DNA of 64,000 nt from Marinomonas transparens (GCF_016463975.1 NZ_JAEMNX010000011.1:1-64000); one strand, 5' to 3'. Positions 34,392 to 44,723 are shown, counted from the stretch's first letter. Numbers and translations: made by a program. The notes: generated by a model from the letters alone, not told the origin.

Positions 34392-35636
34392 TTGATTAAT
34401 TTCCTTCCTGTTGTTATTGGCTTACGTTATGCGCGAGCGAAGCGTTCCAATCATTTCATTTCCTTTATTAGTTTTTCTTCTATTGCTGGGTTGGCCTTAG
34501 GGGTTGCTGTGTTGATTACCGTTTTGTCGGTAATGAATGGCTTTGACCGCGAGCTACGGGAACGTATTTTAGGCATGGTACCCCATGCGACCCTTTGGGG
34601 AGCTCCAGCTTTACCGAATTGGCGTGAGACAGCTGAATTAGTAGAGAAAATGCCTAATGTAGTAGGCGTTGCTCCCCATACCCAAGCGCAAGTGATGTTT
34701 CAAGCTGGGGCGAGTGTGCATGGTGCTATTTTGAATGGTATTAACCCAGAAATGGAGAAAAAGGTTTCTATCATTGATCAGCATATGGCTTCTGGCTCAC
34801 TTGAGGCATTAAATGAGACTCGCTTTGGTATTGTATTGGGGGCTCAGCTGGCAAAAATGCTGAAGGTGAAGGTTGGTGATAAGGTAACGGCGATTTTGCC
34901 TAAAGCCAATGTTTCTATTGTAGGTGTATCCCCAGTATTAAAACGCTTTACTTTAGTGGGAACTTTTGAGGTTGGGGCTGAATTAGACAGCAGTCTCGCT
35001 TATATCAATATCAAGGATGCCGCAAAACTTAAACGCTATGGTGTCGATGAGGTAGAGGCATTACGTATTTCTTTTGATGACTTGTTTCTGGCACCTACGC
35101 GTATCTGGGATATTGCTCGCGCTGTACCTGGTCAAAACCGTGTCAGTGATTGGACAAGAACTCATGGCAACTTGTTTCAGGCCATAAAGATGGAAAAAAC
35201 CATGATAGGTCTGTTGCTGTTGCTGATTGTTGCGGTAGCGGCTTTTAACATTGTTTCTACCTTGGTAATGGTCGTAACGGATAAGCGTAATGATATCGCT
35301 ATTTTAAGAACCATGGGGCTCACGTCAGGGCAGGTTATGTGGGTGTTCATTGTTCAGGGGATGTTTATTGGCATGTTGGGTACCTTGATCGGAGTGATAT
35401 CAGGAGTGGCCCTTGCGCTTAATGTTAGTGAAATCATTGCCGGTGTGCAGAATTTATTGGGTATTCAGTTTTTGAATGCGGATGTTTATTTTATTAACTA
35501 TTTACCTTCTCAGCTTGAGTGGTCAGATGTTGAAATGATCGTGATTTCTGCCTTTATTATGACGGTAACTGCAACCATTTACCCTGCTTGGCAGGCCTCT
35601 AAGGTCGAGCCTGCGGAGGCGTTGCGCTATGAGTAA
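34392..35636 (+). CDS. lolC: Lipoprotein-releasing ABC transporter permease (LolC/LolE family)
   Basis: 414 aa. Extracts outer-membrane lipoproteins from the inner membrane together with LolD. N-terminal helix (FISFISFSSIAGLALGVAVLITVLSVMNGF), a MacB-type periplasmic domain (~50-265), then three C-terminal helices (VAVAAFNIVSTLVMVV, VFIVQGMFIGMLGTLIGVISG, MIVISAFIMTVTATIYPAW). TTG at 34392 is preferred: AAGGA lies 6 nt upstream and it gives the usual short N-terminus. An ATG at 34377 would add five residues without a binding site. Overlaps lolD by 8 nt; no separate lolE follows. Confidence 0.93.
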   Translation: MINFLPVVIGLRYARAKRSNHFISFISFSSIAGLALGVAVLITVLSVMNGFDRELRERILGMVPHATLWGAPALPNWRETAELVEKMPNVVGVAPHTQAQVMFQAGASVHGAILNGINPEMEKKVSIIDQHMASGSLEALNETRFGIVLGAQLAKMLKVKVGDKVTAILPKANVSIVGVSPVLKRFTLVGTFEVGAELDSSLAYINIKDAAKLKRYGVDEVEALRISFDDLFLAPTRIWDIARAVPGQNRVSDWTRTHGNLFQAIKMEKTMIGLLLLLIVAVAAFNIVSTLVMVVTDKRNDIAILRTMGLTSGQVMWVFIVQGMFIGMLGTLIGVISGVALALNVSEIIAGVQNLLGIQFLNADVYFINYLPSQLEWSDVEMIVISAFIMTVTATIYPAWQASKVEPAEALRYE

Positions 35637-36324
35637 CATTGTATTGGAATGTAGTGCGCTTTCTAAGCAGTACCAAGACGGCAAGCAAACTGTGGATGTC
35701 TTTCATTCTATTGATTTGACCCTGAATAAAGGTGAGACCTGTGCCATTGTCGGTGCGTCAGGCTCGGGTAAAACGACCTTGCTTAATTTGTTAGCGGGAT
35801 TGGATCTTGCCACTAAAGGTGATGTGAAGCTGGCGAACGTTTCTTGGTCTAGCATGAAAGACGCTAAGCGCGCGAAAATGCGTAACAAGGAAATGGGCTT
35901 TGTTTATCAGTTCCATCATTTGCTTGCTGAGTTTTCTGCCTTGGAAAATGTCATGATGCCCATGTGGATCGCAGGTATGAATAAAAAAGAGGCTCGCCAG
36001 CGTAGTGAGCAACTGCTCGGGCAGGTGGGTTTAGCTGACCGCTTGAATCATAAACCCTCACAGCTTTCTGGTGGTGAGCGTCAGCGGGTTGCTATTGCTA
36101 GAGCTTTGGCGAATCGGCCTGCTTGTGTGTTGATGGATGAGCCCACAGGGAACCTAGATGAAAGTACTTCACTCGATATTCAGAAATTAATTAATGAGTT
36201 GAAAGTAACCTATGATATGGCCTTTTTGATTGTTACCCATGATGAGAAAATGTTGAGTTGGATGGATTCTGCATACCGCCTTTCGCAGGGTGCTTTAGTG
36301 GGGTTAAAGGAATCAGCTTCATAG
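35629..36324 (+). CDS. lolD: Lipoprotein-releasing system ATPase LolD
   Basis: 231-aa ABC ATPase: Walker A GASGSGKTT, Q-loop YQFHHLLAEFSALENV, signature LSGGERQRVAIARAL, Walker B CVLMDEPTGNLDE, H-loop FLIVTHDE. The LAEFSALENVMMP segment is LolD-like. Partner of the overlapping lolC. Confidence 0.96.
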   Translation: MSNIVLECSALSKQYQDGKQTVDVFHSIDLTLNKGETCAIVGASGSGKTTLLNLLAGLDLATKGDVKLANVSWSSMKDAKRAKMRNKEMGFVYQFHHLLAEFSALENVMMPMWIAGMNKKEARQRSEQLLGQVGLADRLNHKPSQLSGGERQRVAIARALANRPACVLMDEPTGNLDESTSLDIQKLINELKVTYDMAFLIVTHDEKMLSWMDSAYRLSQGALVGLKESAS

Positions 36325-36342
36325 AGTAAGGTATTGATGAGT

Positions 36343-36382
36343 AAAAAGCCGCTATAGATGGTTAATCTATAGCGGCTTTTTT
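36343..36382. terminator. Bidirectional terminator between lolD and the DUF2062 gene
   Basis: A 17-nt arm (AAAAAGCCGCTATAGAT) pairs with ATCTATAGCGGCTTTTTT across a 5-nt loop, with A and T runs on both sides. It reaches the stop codon of the convergent DUF2062 gene. Confidence 0.93.
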
Positions 36383-36896
36383 ACGCTTGATTACGTGATT
36401 TGCGTTCTTTCCAGCGTTTGATAACGTGTAAGCGCCATAAGATGATAATTAATGCGTAGGAAACCGCACCGACAACTAACCCAGAAACGATAGAGCCAGT
36501 ATAGAGGGGAAGCCAAATATGCTCCATCTTATCCCAGATCCATTCTACTGATAATTGAAAATCCTTTTTGTCACTGGATCCAAGGATTAAGGTTCCTATC
36601 TTGTAGTTAAAGTAAAAAACAAAAGGCATAGTAATAGGATTGGTTATCCATACTAAGGCCAAAGATAGTGGGATGTTTGCTCGTAAAGGAATTGCCAATA
36701 AAGCGGCAGCAAGCATTTGAAGTGGTAGAGGAATAAATGCCCAAAACAAGCCGTTAAAGAAAGCTCTAGCAACAGACTTTCTATTTAGATGCCATAGATT
36801 GGCTTCATATATTTGTGAGCCAAGAATACGTAAAGCTTTATTTTTTTTAAGCTTCTCTGGGTCGGGGATAAATCTTTTAAAGTAATGCTTTGGCAT
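36381..36896 (-). CDS. DUF2062 membrane protein
   Basis: 171 aa. Family signature in the middle: SVARAFFNGLFWAFIPLPLQMLAAALLAI and ALVWITNPITMPFVFYFNYKIG, with a third helix at ~132-155 and a basic C-terminal tail. Function unknown. In Pseudomonas-like genomes the same gene lies between lolD and comEC, as here, though on this strand it is divergent from comEC. Confidence 0.88.
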   Translation of the reverse strand: MPKHYFKRFIPDPEKLKKNKALRILGSQIYEANLWHLNRKSVARAFFNGLFWAFIPLPLQMLAAALLAIPLRANIPLSLALVWITNPITMPFVFYFNYKIGTLILGSSDKKDFQLSVEWIWDKMEHIWLPLYTGSIVSGLVVGAVSYALIIILWRLHVIKRWKERKSRNQA

Positions 36897-36938
36897 AGGC
36901 TGGTAAAATAATGTAGCAGCTTAAGACATGGAGGTCTT

Positions 36939-38873
36939 ATGTTACTCAGTAGTTTGTCCATTTTGATGGGCGCCGTATTGGTGCCGAGCGAATATTTGTG
37001 GCTGTATTCTACTCATATCATTCTGGTGTGTCTCTACCTAATAGTCTCAAAGCGTTTAATTGTTTTAATTTTGACAGTCTTTTCCCTTCTTTCAGTATAT
37101 TGCAATGAGTTTCATCAAGAGGCATTTTCATTGCCCTTGATAGTAGGGCAAAGGGTAAGTTTTAATCCCGAGTCCCGAATAATGACGCTTGCTCCCAGAT
37201 CAGCGCCTTTAGCGGGAGGGGGGGGAGCTTGGGAAGAAATCAATAAAGAACAACAGATCACCATTCACTTCTTTAATTCGCTGGGGGATAGGGAGGTCAT
37301 CCGTGATGTTAGCCTAAGTGTTTCCGAATTGGGCGCTGCAAGCTCCATGATAGGAGAAATTACTCAAATTACCTTGCCTGATAAAAATGGTCTTTGGTGG
37401 CAAAGGCAATTGTATATTGAAAGGCAGGTCGTCCAGCTTGGCCTTAAGTTTTTTGACCCTGCTGCAATCACTAGGCAACAACACTCTATCGCAGCGTTGG
37501 CAATAAGAGAGCGGTTTGTCCGTATCCTAGATGATTATTTTGATTCTTTTGCTTCTTGGCGTTTTTCAAAAGCCTTGTTACTTGGTAGCAATGATCTTTG
37601 GAGTGAGCGCGATGTCTGGATGGTCCGAACTCTTGGTTTAGCACACCTCTTTGTTGTCTCAGGTCTGCATGTTGGTTTTGTTTTTGTCTTGGGTTGTTTG
37701 CTGAGTCGCTTCTTGTGGCGAATGATGCCTAAATCTTTGCTTCTTGCCGGATTAGCAAGGTGGCATATGGATGCCATTGTTGTTATTCCTATCTTGCTCT
37801 TGTATTGCTATATAACCAACTGGGGAGAGCCTGTTGTAAGGGCGAGCATAATGCTCACTACTTATTTATTGGCTAGAGTGTGCTCAATGAAAGTGTCTGC
37901 TTATGCGGTGATTACCTTTGCGCTTTGGTTGGTGCTGCTTGTTGATCCGCGAGCTATTTTGGACGCTGGTTTATGGTTGTCTTTCAGTATGGTGTATTTG
38001 CTCATTGGTTTTTTTCAGACATCGATTCACTGGACGCGGTTGTTTGCCGTGCAGTTAATGTTGAGCACGGCTTCCATGGTGCTAGTACTTGGCTGGCAGG
38101 AAGCCATCTCTAGTGCGTCTATCTTAGTGAATTTATTGCTTGTCCCTATTACTGGGTTTATTTGGTTTCCATGGGGTGTTCTTGCCTGCGTAGAGGGGCT
38201 AATCACGGGAACGACTTATGGTTATGCTGTTTTAGATGTTTTATTAAATTGTTTGCTGTCGCTTGTTGAGTTTCTTGCTTTTACTGCCCCCTTATTTTTT
38301 TTCGAACAGTTTGATTCCTCCATCCCTAGGCTAATTATGCTTATCTTATTAATTTATTGGGTTTTCCAAACACCTTTGAGACGAGGAGTCTTTGCTGTAT
38401 GTGGAATTTGGTTGGCTTTGTTTTCTGTAACTCCTTTGAGTTTTAATTCCCCGGATCTGATGTTAGAAAACCAACGGGGTGAGTTGGTGCTAAAGGGCGA
38501 ACAGGGTATTCTCTTATCTGCTCAATGGGCTGGAAAAGAGCGAGGCAAGCTGAGTCTTGATGCTTATATAAAGAGTCACTCTAACGAAACCTTGTCGCTT
38601 TCTGCAGAAAAAGGGGGAGATTGGTCACCTAGAGAACTACTGCAACATCACGTTGACTGGTTATTTTTGCAAGGTACCGCTGCGAGTAAAACAGTGACAC
38701 GATTAAATGCTTTACAGGTAAATTGGTTGATATTGTCGCCAGACGAGTGGTTAGCATTTTATTTTCGCGATGACCGGATTTTGTTACGCCATTCAGGCTG
38801 TATTTTTTCATTTTTTCTCTTTAAATCTGACACTTGCAAGCATGTAGAAAAGTTAGAGAATATGCTAAATTAG
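36939..38873 (+). CDS. comEC: ComEC/Rec2 family DNA-uptake channel protein
   Basis: 644-aa inner-membrane protein for transport of single-stranded DNA in natural transformation. The N-terminal DUF4131-like region (~40-190) precedes the competence domain starting at LGLAHLFVVSGLHVGFVFVLG, with many helices to ~495. The last ~150 residues do not show the metallo-beta-lactamase motif (DVGQG start and HxHxDH) that most ComEC proteins carry, and the protein is about 100 aa shorter than E. coli ComEC. GGAGG precedes the ATG. It is divergent from the DUF2062 gene and upstream of exbB. Confidence 0.88.
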   Translation: MLLSSLSILMGAVLVPSEYLWLYSTHIILVCLYLIVSKRLIVLILTVFSLLSVYCNEFHQEAFSLPLIVGQRVSFNPESRIMTLAPRSAPLAGGGGAWEEINKEQQITIHFFNSLGDREVIRDVSLSVSELGAASSMIGEITQITLPDKNGLWWQRQLYIERQVVQLGLKFFDPAAITRQQHSIAALAIRERFVRILDDYFDSFASWRFSKALLLGSNDLWSERDVWMVRTLGLAHLFVVSGLHVGFVFVLGCLLSRFLWRMMPKSLLLAGLARWHMDAIVVIPILLLYCYITNWGEPVVRASIMLTTYLLARVCSMKVSAYAVITFALWLVLLVDPRAILDAGLWLSFSMVYLLIGFFQTSIHWTRLFAVQLMLSTASMVLVLGWQEAISSASILVNLLLVPITGFIWFPWGVLACVEGLITGTTYGYAVLDVLLNCLLSLVEFLAFTAPLFFFEQFDSSIPRLIMLILLIYWVFQTPLRRGVFAVCGIWLALFSVTPLSFNSPDLMLENQRGELVLKGEQGILLSAQWAGKERGKLSLDAYIKSHSNETLSLSAEKGGDWSPRELLQHHVDWLFLQGTAASKTVTRLNALQVNWLILSPDEWLAFYFRDDRILLRHSGCIFSFFLFKSDTCKHVEKLENMLN

Positions 38874-38897
38874 GCGAAACTTTAATTGGAGAGCGAA

Positions 38898-39524
38898 GTG
38901 CTAACTTTTATTCAGACTGGTGGTTTTTTTATGTGGCCGTTATTGGCCTGTTCGATTCTGGCTCTGGCTATCATTATTGAGCGCTTCTGGACACTTCGTA
39001 AAGCGAGAATTGCCCCAAAAGGTTTGCTAGCTGATGTCATGAAACGATTGCGTGATGATCGAATGACCTTGGAATATATTCGCTCCTTACAAGCGAACGT
39101 AGGTTTGTCCTCTATTTTTGCCGCCGGTTTATTGAACTCTAAACACGGTCGAGAAGCAATGAAAGAGAGCTCTCAGGAAGCGGCGAGTCATGTCATTCAT
39201 GAGCTAGAACGCTTTATGAATACTCTAGGTACCATTGCCGCTATTTCTCCTCTGCTCGGCTTGTTAGGCACGGTTGTTGGTATGATTAAGGTGTTTGCTG
39301 TGCTGATGGAAAGTGGCGCAGGCAATACTTCATTATTGGCAGGCGGTATCTCCGAAGCCTTGTTAACCACGGCAGCAGGACTTGGGGTAGCGATTCCTGC
39401 GTTGATTTTTCACCGTTTCTTTAGTCGGAAAATAGATGAACTTGTTGTTTCTATGGAGCAGAAGTCGACTAAATTAGTGGATGCTCTGCATGAAAAGGAT
39501 GCTAAATCAGGAGCGCATAAGTGA
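38898..39524 (+). CDS. exbB: MotA/TolQ/ExbB proton channel protein
   Basis: 208 aa: three-helix proton channel subunit (GGFFMWPLLACSILALAIIIERFW; GTIAAISPLLGLLGTVVGMIKVF; ISEALLTTAAGLGVAIPALIFHRFF). GTG at 38898 is chosen because GGAG lies 6 nt upstream; TTG at 38886 would place the site inside the gene. Overlaps exbD by 4 nt. No tonB or tolA nearby. In this syntenic block the pair usually lies just before lpxK. Confidence 0.93.
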   Translation: MLTFIQTGGFFMWPLLACSILALAIIIERFWTLRKARIAPKGLLADVMKRLRDDRMTLEYIRSLQANVGLSSIFAAGLLNSKHGREAMKESSQEAASHVIHELERFMNTLGTIAAISPLLGLLGTVVGMIKVFAVLMESGAGNTSLLAGGISEALLTTAAGLGVAIPALIFHRFFSRKIDELVVSMEQKSTKLVDALHEKDAKSGAHK

Positions 39525-39943
39525 AATTCCGCCGTCAAAAAATAGATGACGTACAGGTGAATCTAACCCCCTTGATTGACGTGGTTTTTCTGTTGTTGAT
39601 CTTTTTCATGGTGAGTACCACCTTTAATCAAAGTACTGAACTTACCATAGACCTTCCAACAGCCACCTCAGATGCACCTGCCTCGGACAGAGACGAGAAT
39701 GTTGAACTTGTCATTACTGCCGACGGTCGTTATGTAATTAACGGGCAAACCTTAATTAATGAAAAGGTGGATACCTTGGTACAGGGGTTGAAGGAAGTGA
39801 CCGAAGGGCGTTCTGATCGACCACTTATTATTACGGCGGATGCAAAATCATCTTATGAAATGGTGCTGAAAGTCTACGATGCGGCGGCACGACTAGGTAT
39901 TACCAAATTGGCTCACACCGCTCAACGGGAACCTAAGCAGTGA
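39521..39943 (+). CDS. exbD: ExbD/TolR family biopolymer transport protein
   Basis: 140 aa with the single N-terminal helix and its conserved Asp (VNLTPLIDVVFLLLIFFMVSTTF), then a small periplasmic domain. Works with the overlapping exbB to couple proton flow to an envelope process. Stop overlaps the lpxK GTG. Confidence 0.94.
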   Translation: MKFRRQKIDDVQVNLTPLIDVVFLLLIFFMVSTTFNQSTELTIDLPTATSDAPASDRDENVELVITADGRYVINGQTLINEKVDTLVQGLKEVTEGRSDRPLIITADAKSSYEMVLKVYDAAARLGITKLAHTAQREPKQ

Positions 39944-40977
39944 GTTTAGAGGCTTGGTTCATCCGCTCTTGGTATGGTGAGCGTGGCTGGACCAATATTT
40001 TCAAACCTATTCAGCCTTTGGTTAAACACCTAGTTGATAAAAAGCGCATGGCCTTTCTTACTCACCCTGAAAACTCTTATCAGGCCCCTGTGCCTGTCAT
40101 TGTGGTTGGCAATATCAGTGTCGGAGGAACAGGCAAGTCTCCTATGGTCGTGGCTTTGTGCGAGTTATTAAAAGAGCAGGGTTATCGGCCAGGAATTGTG
40201 TCTAGAGGGCATGGGGCAAAAATCACTAGCCCAACCCACGTATATATAGATAGCTTGGCTAGTGAGGTGGGGGATGAACCTGTCATGCTAGCAAGGCGAG
40301 CCGCTTGTCCTATGGTGGTGTTTCCTAATAGGGCAAAAGCCGTTCAACACCTTTTGGCAACAACTGACGTGAATGTGGTATTAAGTGATGATGGCATGCA
40401 GCATTATCGTTTAAACAGAGACATTGAAATTGCCATGTTGGATGCTGAGCGTGGTATAGGAAATGGTCAGCTTTTACCAGTGGGCCCACTTAGGGAACCT
40501 GTTGAAAGGTTGTCGGAAGTGGATTTTGTTGTGAGCATCGCTGCGAAAATGACGAAGCCTTTATCTCAACTAACACTTTCTGTTGAGCTTGCTCACCTCA
40601 TAGCTGAACATTTAGTGTCACTTGATGGCAGTAAGATGAAACACTGCGATCAAGCTTTCTCGAACGATGATCCATGGCATGTTATCGCGGCGATTGGAAA
40701 CCCTCAGCGTTTCTTAAATACGCTGAAGGGGCTGGGCTTAAAGCACATAGCGAGTCAGCATTGGTTTGCCGATCATCATGCTTTTAGCGTATCTGATATT
40801 CCAGACAGTGGGCCTGTGGTGATGACAGAGAAGGACTCGGTGAAATGCCAGTTTTTAGACATTATGAATTCAAACCTTTGGTATTTGCCCGTATCCTTGG
40901 TATTACCAGAACCTTTTAAACAGGCTTTTGTAGCAAAACTCAAGCAGATTGAAGTGGAAGATAAACACCATGAATAA
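39940..40977 (+). CDS. lpxK: Tetraacyldisaccharide 4'-kinase
   Basis: 345 aa. Phosphorylates the lipid A disaccharide at the inner membrane. P-loop [18 protein letters not shown] (~54-71), [28 protein letters not shown] and VTGIG-like [13 protein letters not shown] start overlaps exbD by 4 nt. The end overlaps the ycaR-like gene by 8 nt. Confidence 0.95.
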   Translation: MSLEAWFIRSWYGERGWTNIFKPIQPLVKHLVDKKRMAFLTHPENSYQAPVPVIVVGNISVGGTGKSPMVVALCELLKEQGYRPGIVSRGHGAKITSPTHVYIDSLASEVGDEPVMLARRAACPMVVFPNRAKAVQHLLATTDVNVVLSDDGMQHYRLNRDIEIAMLDAERGIGNGQLLPVGPLREPVERLSEVDFVVSIAAKMTKPLSQLTLSVELAHLIAEHLVSLDGSKMKHCDQAFSNDDPWHVIAAIGNPQRFLNTLKGLGLKHIASQHWFADHHAFSVSDIPDSGPVVMTEKDSVKCQFLDIMNSNLWYLPVSLVLPEPFKQAFVAKLKQIEVEDKHHE

Positions 40978-41167
40978 AGCATTATTAGACATCCTAGTTT
41001 GCCCAGTAAGCAAAGCTGCATTAACGCTTAGCAAAGATGGCACTGAATTGATTAGTAAAATGGGGGGGATGGCGTACCCAATTCGGGACGGCATTCCTGT
41101 TCTGCTAGAAACAGAAGCCCGTACTTTAACCACGGATGAGCGTCTAGATTCTGGCTCAGCAAAATGA
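40970..41167 (+). CDS. Trm112/YcaR family small zinc-ribbon-like protein
   Basis: 65 aa ([18 protein letters not shown] ... [18 protein letters not shown]), the Trm112/UPF0434 signature. Only one cysteine is left of the usual metal site. ATG at 40970 preferred over an upstream ATG (40949) because GGAAG lies ~9 nt before it and it matches the family start. Overlaps lpxK and the next phosphatase gene. In relatives kdsB follows; here it does not. Confidence 0.92.
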   Translation: MNKALLDILVCPVSKAALTLSKDGTELISKMGGMAYPIRDGIPVLLETEARTLTTDERLDSGSAK

Positions 41168-41658
41168 AGCCCATTAAGGTGCTTACAGTTTGCTTAGGCA
41201 ATATTTGTCGCTCGCCAGCCGCACAGGGAATATTAGAAAAAGCACTTTTAAGTGAGCGAGCTCATTTCGAGGTGGATTCTGCGGGAACCGCTGCTTATCA
41301 TGTGGGTAATCCACCTGATCCTCGTTCTATTGCCGCATTAGCAAAAGAGGGTATTGATATTCGCAAGCAAGAGGCCAGACAAGTTAGCTCTGCTGATTTT
41401 GACCAGTTTGACTGGATTCTGGCAATGGACAGAGAAAACCTAAGGCATCTAAAAAAGTTGCAACCATCAGATAGTAAAGCGAAGCTTGTTATGTTTGGTG
41501 AGTTCGCTGGCGATGTGTCTTACGGTGAAATTGCCGACCCTTATTATGGCGGCGATGAAGGTTTTATTTTGATGAGAGAGCATCTTACTCAAATAGCACG
41601 GGCATTTGTAAAACACCTTGATGCAAGGCCTGAAATAAACAAGGAAAGGCTAAACTAG
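41164..41658 (+). CDS. Low-molecular-weight protein tyrosine phosphatase
   Basis: 164 aa. P-loop Cys10-LGNIC-Arg16 with Ser17 ([14 protein letters not shown]), and general acid Asp125 in [11 protein letters not shown]. Overlaps the ycaR-like gene by 4 nt. Could act on cytoplasmic phosphotyrosine such as on BY-kinases like the one at 5827-7983; that link is speculative because the conserved position is in the lpxK-murB block. Confidence 0.93.
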   Translation: MKPIKVLTVCLGNICRSPAAQGILEKALLSERAHFEVDSAGTAAYHVGNPPDPRSIAALAKEGIDIRKQEARQVSSADFDQFDWILAMDRENLRHLKKLQPSDSKAKLVMFGEFAGDVSYGEIADPYYGGDEGFILMREHLTQIARAFVKHLDARPEINKERLN

Positions 41659-41660
41659 CC

Positions 41661-42746
41661 ATGACCAGATCGCTATCAACCACACAGCCTGTGAGACCTG
41701 GTGTCGTTCAACAGGGTATTTCCCTACTTGCTTACAATACGTTTCGCTTTCACTATCAGGCAGAGTACTTTGCTCTTGCAGAAACACTTGAATCCTTAAA
41801 AGAGTTGCTTGCTTGGGCAAACCACCAGCAGCTTGAAGTAACCATTATTGGTGGCGGCAGTAACTTGCTTATCTCCGCCGACATTAGAGGTTTGGTTATT
41901 ATTAATCAGCTCTCTGGTATTAAGTCTCGGGAGCTGGGTAATAATCGTGTCAGTTTGACTGTGGCTGCAGGGGAGAATTGGCATCATGTTGTAGAACATG
42001 CGGTTAATCAAGGTTGGTTTGGGATTGAAAATCTAGCTTTGATTCCGGGCACCACAGGCGCTGCGCCGGTGCAAAATATTGGTGCCTACGGTGTTGAGGT
42101 GAAAGACGCTATTGCCCGAGTTCAGGTAATAGATAGAATTTCTGGCGATGTGTACTGGGTGCTTGCTGTTGACTGTGGTTTTGCTTATCGAGACAGTCAT
42201 TTCAAAGGTAAGTGGAAGGACAAGTATTGCATTACCTCTGTTGAGTTTTCCTTGAAAAAGCGTTCTGATTTTGTTCTCAGCTATGGCGGTTTGGCAAATC
42301 AAATTACTGGTGATCTAAGTCTTCTTAATGTGTTTCGCGCTGTTTGCAAAATACGAAGTGAAAAACTACCTGATCCGAACGAGTTGGCGAACTCTGGAAG
42401 TTTTTTTAAGAATCCTATTGTCGACCCCGCTAAGCACGATGAACTAAAAGCAGCTTTTCCCAATCTGGTGTCTTTCCCTTTTGGCGATGATTATAAGCTA
42501 GCCGCAGGCTGGCTGATTGATCAAGCAGGTTGGAAAGGGAAAAAATACCAAGGTGTCGGTGTTTACGAGAAACAAGCTTTAGTATTGGTTAACTATTCTG
42601 AAGAGTCTGCTCAAGCCTTATTGGCGTTGGAAGCCAAGATTAAAGCCTCTGTATTTGAACGTTATGGGGTGGAATTAGAGCGAGAGCCGGTGCAATTGCC
42701 TTTGTTAACGACGAACCCTATAGACCACGGGGAGAGTATTTCTTGA
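41661..42746 (+). CDS. murB: UDP-N-acetylenolpyruvoylglucosamine reductase
   Basis: 361-aa FAD enzyme of peptidoglycan precursor synthesis. FAD-binding [49 protein letters not shown] and the catalytic Ser region [16 protein letters not shown]. Length fits the long (E. coli-like) class I MurB. Its stop overlaps the murI start by 4 nt. Confidence 0.97.
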   Translation: MTRSLSTTQPVRPGVVQQGISLLAYNTFRFHYQAEYFALAETLESLKELLAWANHQQLEVTIIGGGSNLLISADIRGLVIINQLSGIKSRELGNNRVSLTVAAGENWHHVVEHAVNQGWFGIENLALIPGTTGAAPVQNIGAYGVEVKDAIARVQVIDRISGDVYWVLAVDCGFAYRDSHFKGKWKDKYCITSVEFSLKKRSDFVLSYGGLANQITGDLSLLNVFRAVCKIRSEKLPDPNELANSGSFFKNPIVDPAKHDELKAAFPNLVSFPFGDDYKLAAGWLIDQAGWKGKKYQGVGVYEKQALVLVNYSEESAQALLALEAKIKASVFERYGVELEREPVQLPLLTTNPIDHGESIS

Positions 42747-43549
42747 AAGTCGGTATCGTGGATTCAGGGGCAGGCGGGCTGACCATTTTAAATGCCATTC
42801 AACAGAAACTGCCTTTTCTTGATCTGGTCTATTTGGCCGATGATGCCTTTGCGCCTTATGGCAGTAAAAGTATTGTCCAGCTACAGGATAGACTTATTAA
42901 AATTGGCTCCTTCTTTGAAACGGAAGGGGTTGCCGCCATCGTTGTTGCCTGTAATACCGCGACGGTCGCAGCCATTGATGCCTTAAGGTCGAATACCAAA
43001 CTGCCTGTTATCGGAGTGGAGCCGGCGGTTAAACCAGCCTTTCGAATGAGTAAAAAACGCAATGTGGCCGTATTGGCAACGCCTTTGACTGCAGCCAGTA
43101 CGCGTTTGAATCAACTAATTGAACTCTGGCAAGCAGATAGCCAAGTTTCCATTATGGCCAGTCCAACGCTTGCCTTTGATATAGATGCTTGGCCGGAGAG
43201 CAAAGAGAAGGTTATTGAGACCATTAAAGTGTTGAGCCAGACCATGCTGGCTGATGAAGTGGATACCCTAGTATTGGCTTGCACCCATTACCCACTTGTC
43301 AAAAGTCTATTCGAGCAAGAGCTAGGGCAAGGCTGTGAGATTATCGAGCCCAGTGAAGGGGTGACTGCGCAGTTGCTTCGTAAACTACAGGAAGGTTATC
43401 CAGAACAAATAGAAACTCAACTCGAGTCGAGGACAAAAGGTAAAGTGGAGCTCTGTAGTTCGTTAGGCTTAGCAGGTACACCACGACTTGTTGCTTGGGT
43501 GCAGTGTGCCGAAACGGTAGTGGACCAGCGCCACGCCTTGATTCCCTAA
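42743..43549 (+). CDS. murI: Glutamate racemase
   Basis: 268 aa; makes D-glutamate for peptidoglycan. Both catalytic cysteines are visible in [12 protein letters not shown] and [23 protein letters not shown] at the N-terminus and [11 protein letters not shown] fit, with D-for-N substitution in the usual DNAFxPYG. TTG start at 42743, overlapping murB. Confidence 0.95.
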   Translation: MKVGIVDSGAGGLTILNAIQQKLPFLDLVYLADDAFAPYGSKSIVQLQDRLIKIGSFFETEGVAAIVVACNTATVAAIDALRSNTKLPVIGVEPAVKPAFRMSKKRNVAVLATPLTAASTRLNQLIELWQADSQVSIMASPTLAFDIDAWPESKEKVIETIKVLSQTMLADEVDTLVLACTHYPLVKSLFEQELGQGCEIIEPSEGVTAQLLRKLQEGYPEQIETQLESRTKGKVELCSSLGLAGTPRLVAWVQCAETVVDQRHALIP

Positions 43550-43565
43550 CGGCTTATGCTTTAAT

Positions 43566-44723
43566 TTAGCTTTGCTTATTCTCACCTTGGTCTTCAAAGA
43601 AAGCCATAATACGATCCTTTTCCCACATGGCATCTTGCCGTCCTAAATCGATCAAAGCCCGACAGTACTCAGGAGTAAAAAGTAAGTAGCTGGCTGCTGA
43701 ACTGATTCTTTCTGGGGAAGAGCCTCCTACTGCTTTTAACAATACGCGGATATTTTTAGGCAAAGTGTAGATATAGTGGTTTGCAATTTCGTTGATTTCT
43801 TCTGATGGCGAAATAATGAGTGTGTTGGTTGGTAAATCGTATTTGGTGCGTTTTTCTTCCGGTAAATCATGCACTAGGCTATTTAGTAATTCTAGATGGC
43901 TAATATCGTCTTCCAGATTATCGATAAAGGCACTATTGAGCAGTTGGCCTAAAATCTGCCCGATGCTTGGTGCATTATATTCCACTTGTTCCTCGGCCTT
44001 TGCCCAGTTTTTGGCACTTCTATTACCACTGACACCGATAATAAAGAGTTTTTTTGCGCCTAGCTGAAGAGCTGGCTGGATGGCCGATTTTTGTCGTATG
44101 GCACCGTCACCATAATAATGTTCTTGTACTTTATGGGCCGGGAAAATCGTCGGTATGGCACTAGAAGCTAATAAATGGTCGACATTCAACATGGTTTCTT
44201 TGCCACGGCGACGCTTCCCCTTCCAAGCTTCTTTATCTGCGCTTCCTTGAAAGAAAGTCGTTGATTCCCCTGTACTGTAACTCATGGCGGTAATAGCAAG
44301 GGCAGAAAGCTGCCCTTGGTCTATTGCTGTTGCAATCGCCGAAAAGTCTAAATGATTGGTGAGCAGCTCTTTTAATGGGTCGTTATTCATTAGGGCAATA
44401 GGGTTACTGCTATTCTGTCGGTGAAAAAGGGATAACAAGGTTTTTGTGACGGAGCGTGCCACGGGCCAACGACTTACCGTATAAATCTGATCCGGTGTCA
44501 GGTGACGCCAGACAAAAGCAAGCGTCGAAATGGCCTTGGTGAAATTGTCTGCATGAGTCGCTAGCATGGTGGCATTTAAGGCCCCAGCCGAGGTGCCGCA
44601 TAAGATAGAAAAGGGCAAAGACGAACCTTTGGGGAGTATTTTTCCCATGGCTGATAAAACACCGACTTGGTAGGCTGCGCGAGCTCCGCCACCCGATAAG
44701 ATTAATGCATTATTGTTTACCAT
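43566..44723 (-). CDS. Patatin-like phospholipase family protein
   Basis: 385 aa. Oxyanion loop SGGGARAAYQVGVL (10-23), nucleophile Ser45 in CGTSAGALNA, catalytic Asp206 in YGDGAIRQ. Predicted cytoplasmic lipid acyl hydrolase with no signal peptide. The C-terminal ~100 aa (RVLLKAVGGSSPERISSAASYLLF) match the DUF3336-free bacterial patatin type. Convergent with murI, 16 nt apart. Confidence 0.92.
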   Translation of the reverse strand: MVNNNALILSGGGARAAYQVGVLSAMGKILPKGSSLPFSILCGTSAGALNATMLATHADNFTKAISTLAFVWRHLTPDQIYTVSRWPVARSVTKTLLSLFHRQNSSNPIALMNNDPLKELLTNHLDFSAIATAIDQGQLSALAITAMSYSTGESTTFFQGSADKEAWKGKRRRGKETMLNVDHLLASSAIPTIFPAHKVQEHYYGDGAIRQKSAIQPALQLGAKKLFIIGVSGNRSAKNWAKAEEQVEYNAPSIGQILGQLLNSAFIDNLEDDISHLELLNSLVHDLPEEKRTKYDLPTNTLIISPSEEINEIANHYIYTLPKNIRVLLKAVGGSSPERISSAASYLLFTPEYCRALIDLGRQDAMWEKDRIMAFFEDQGENKQS

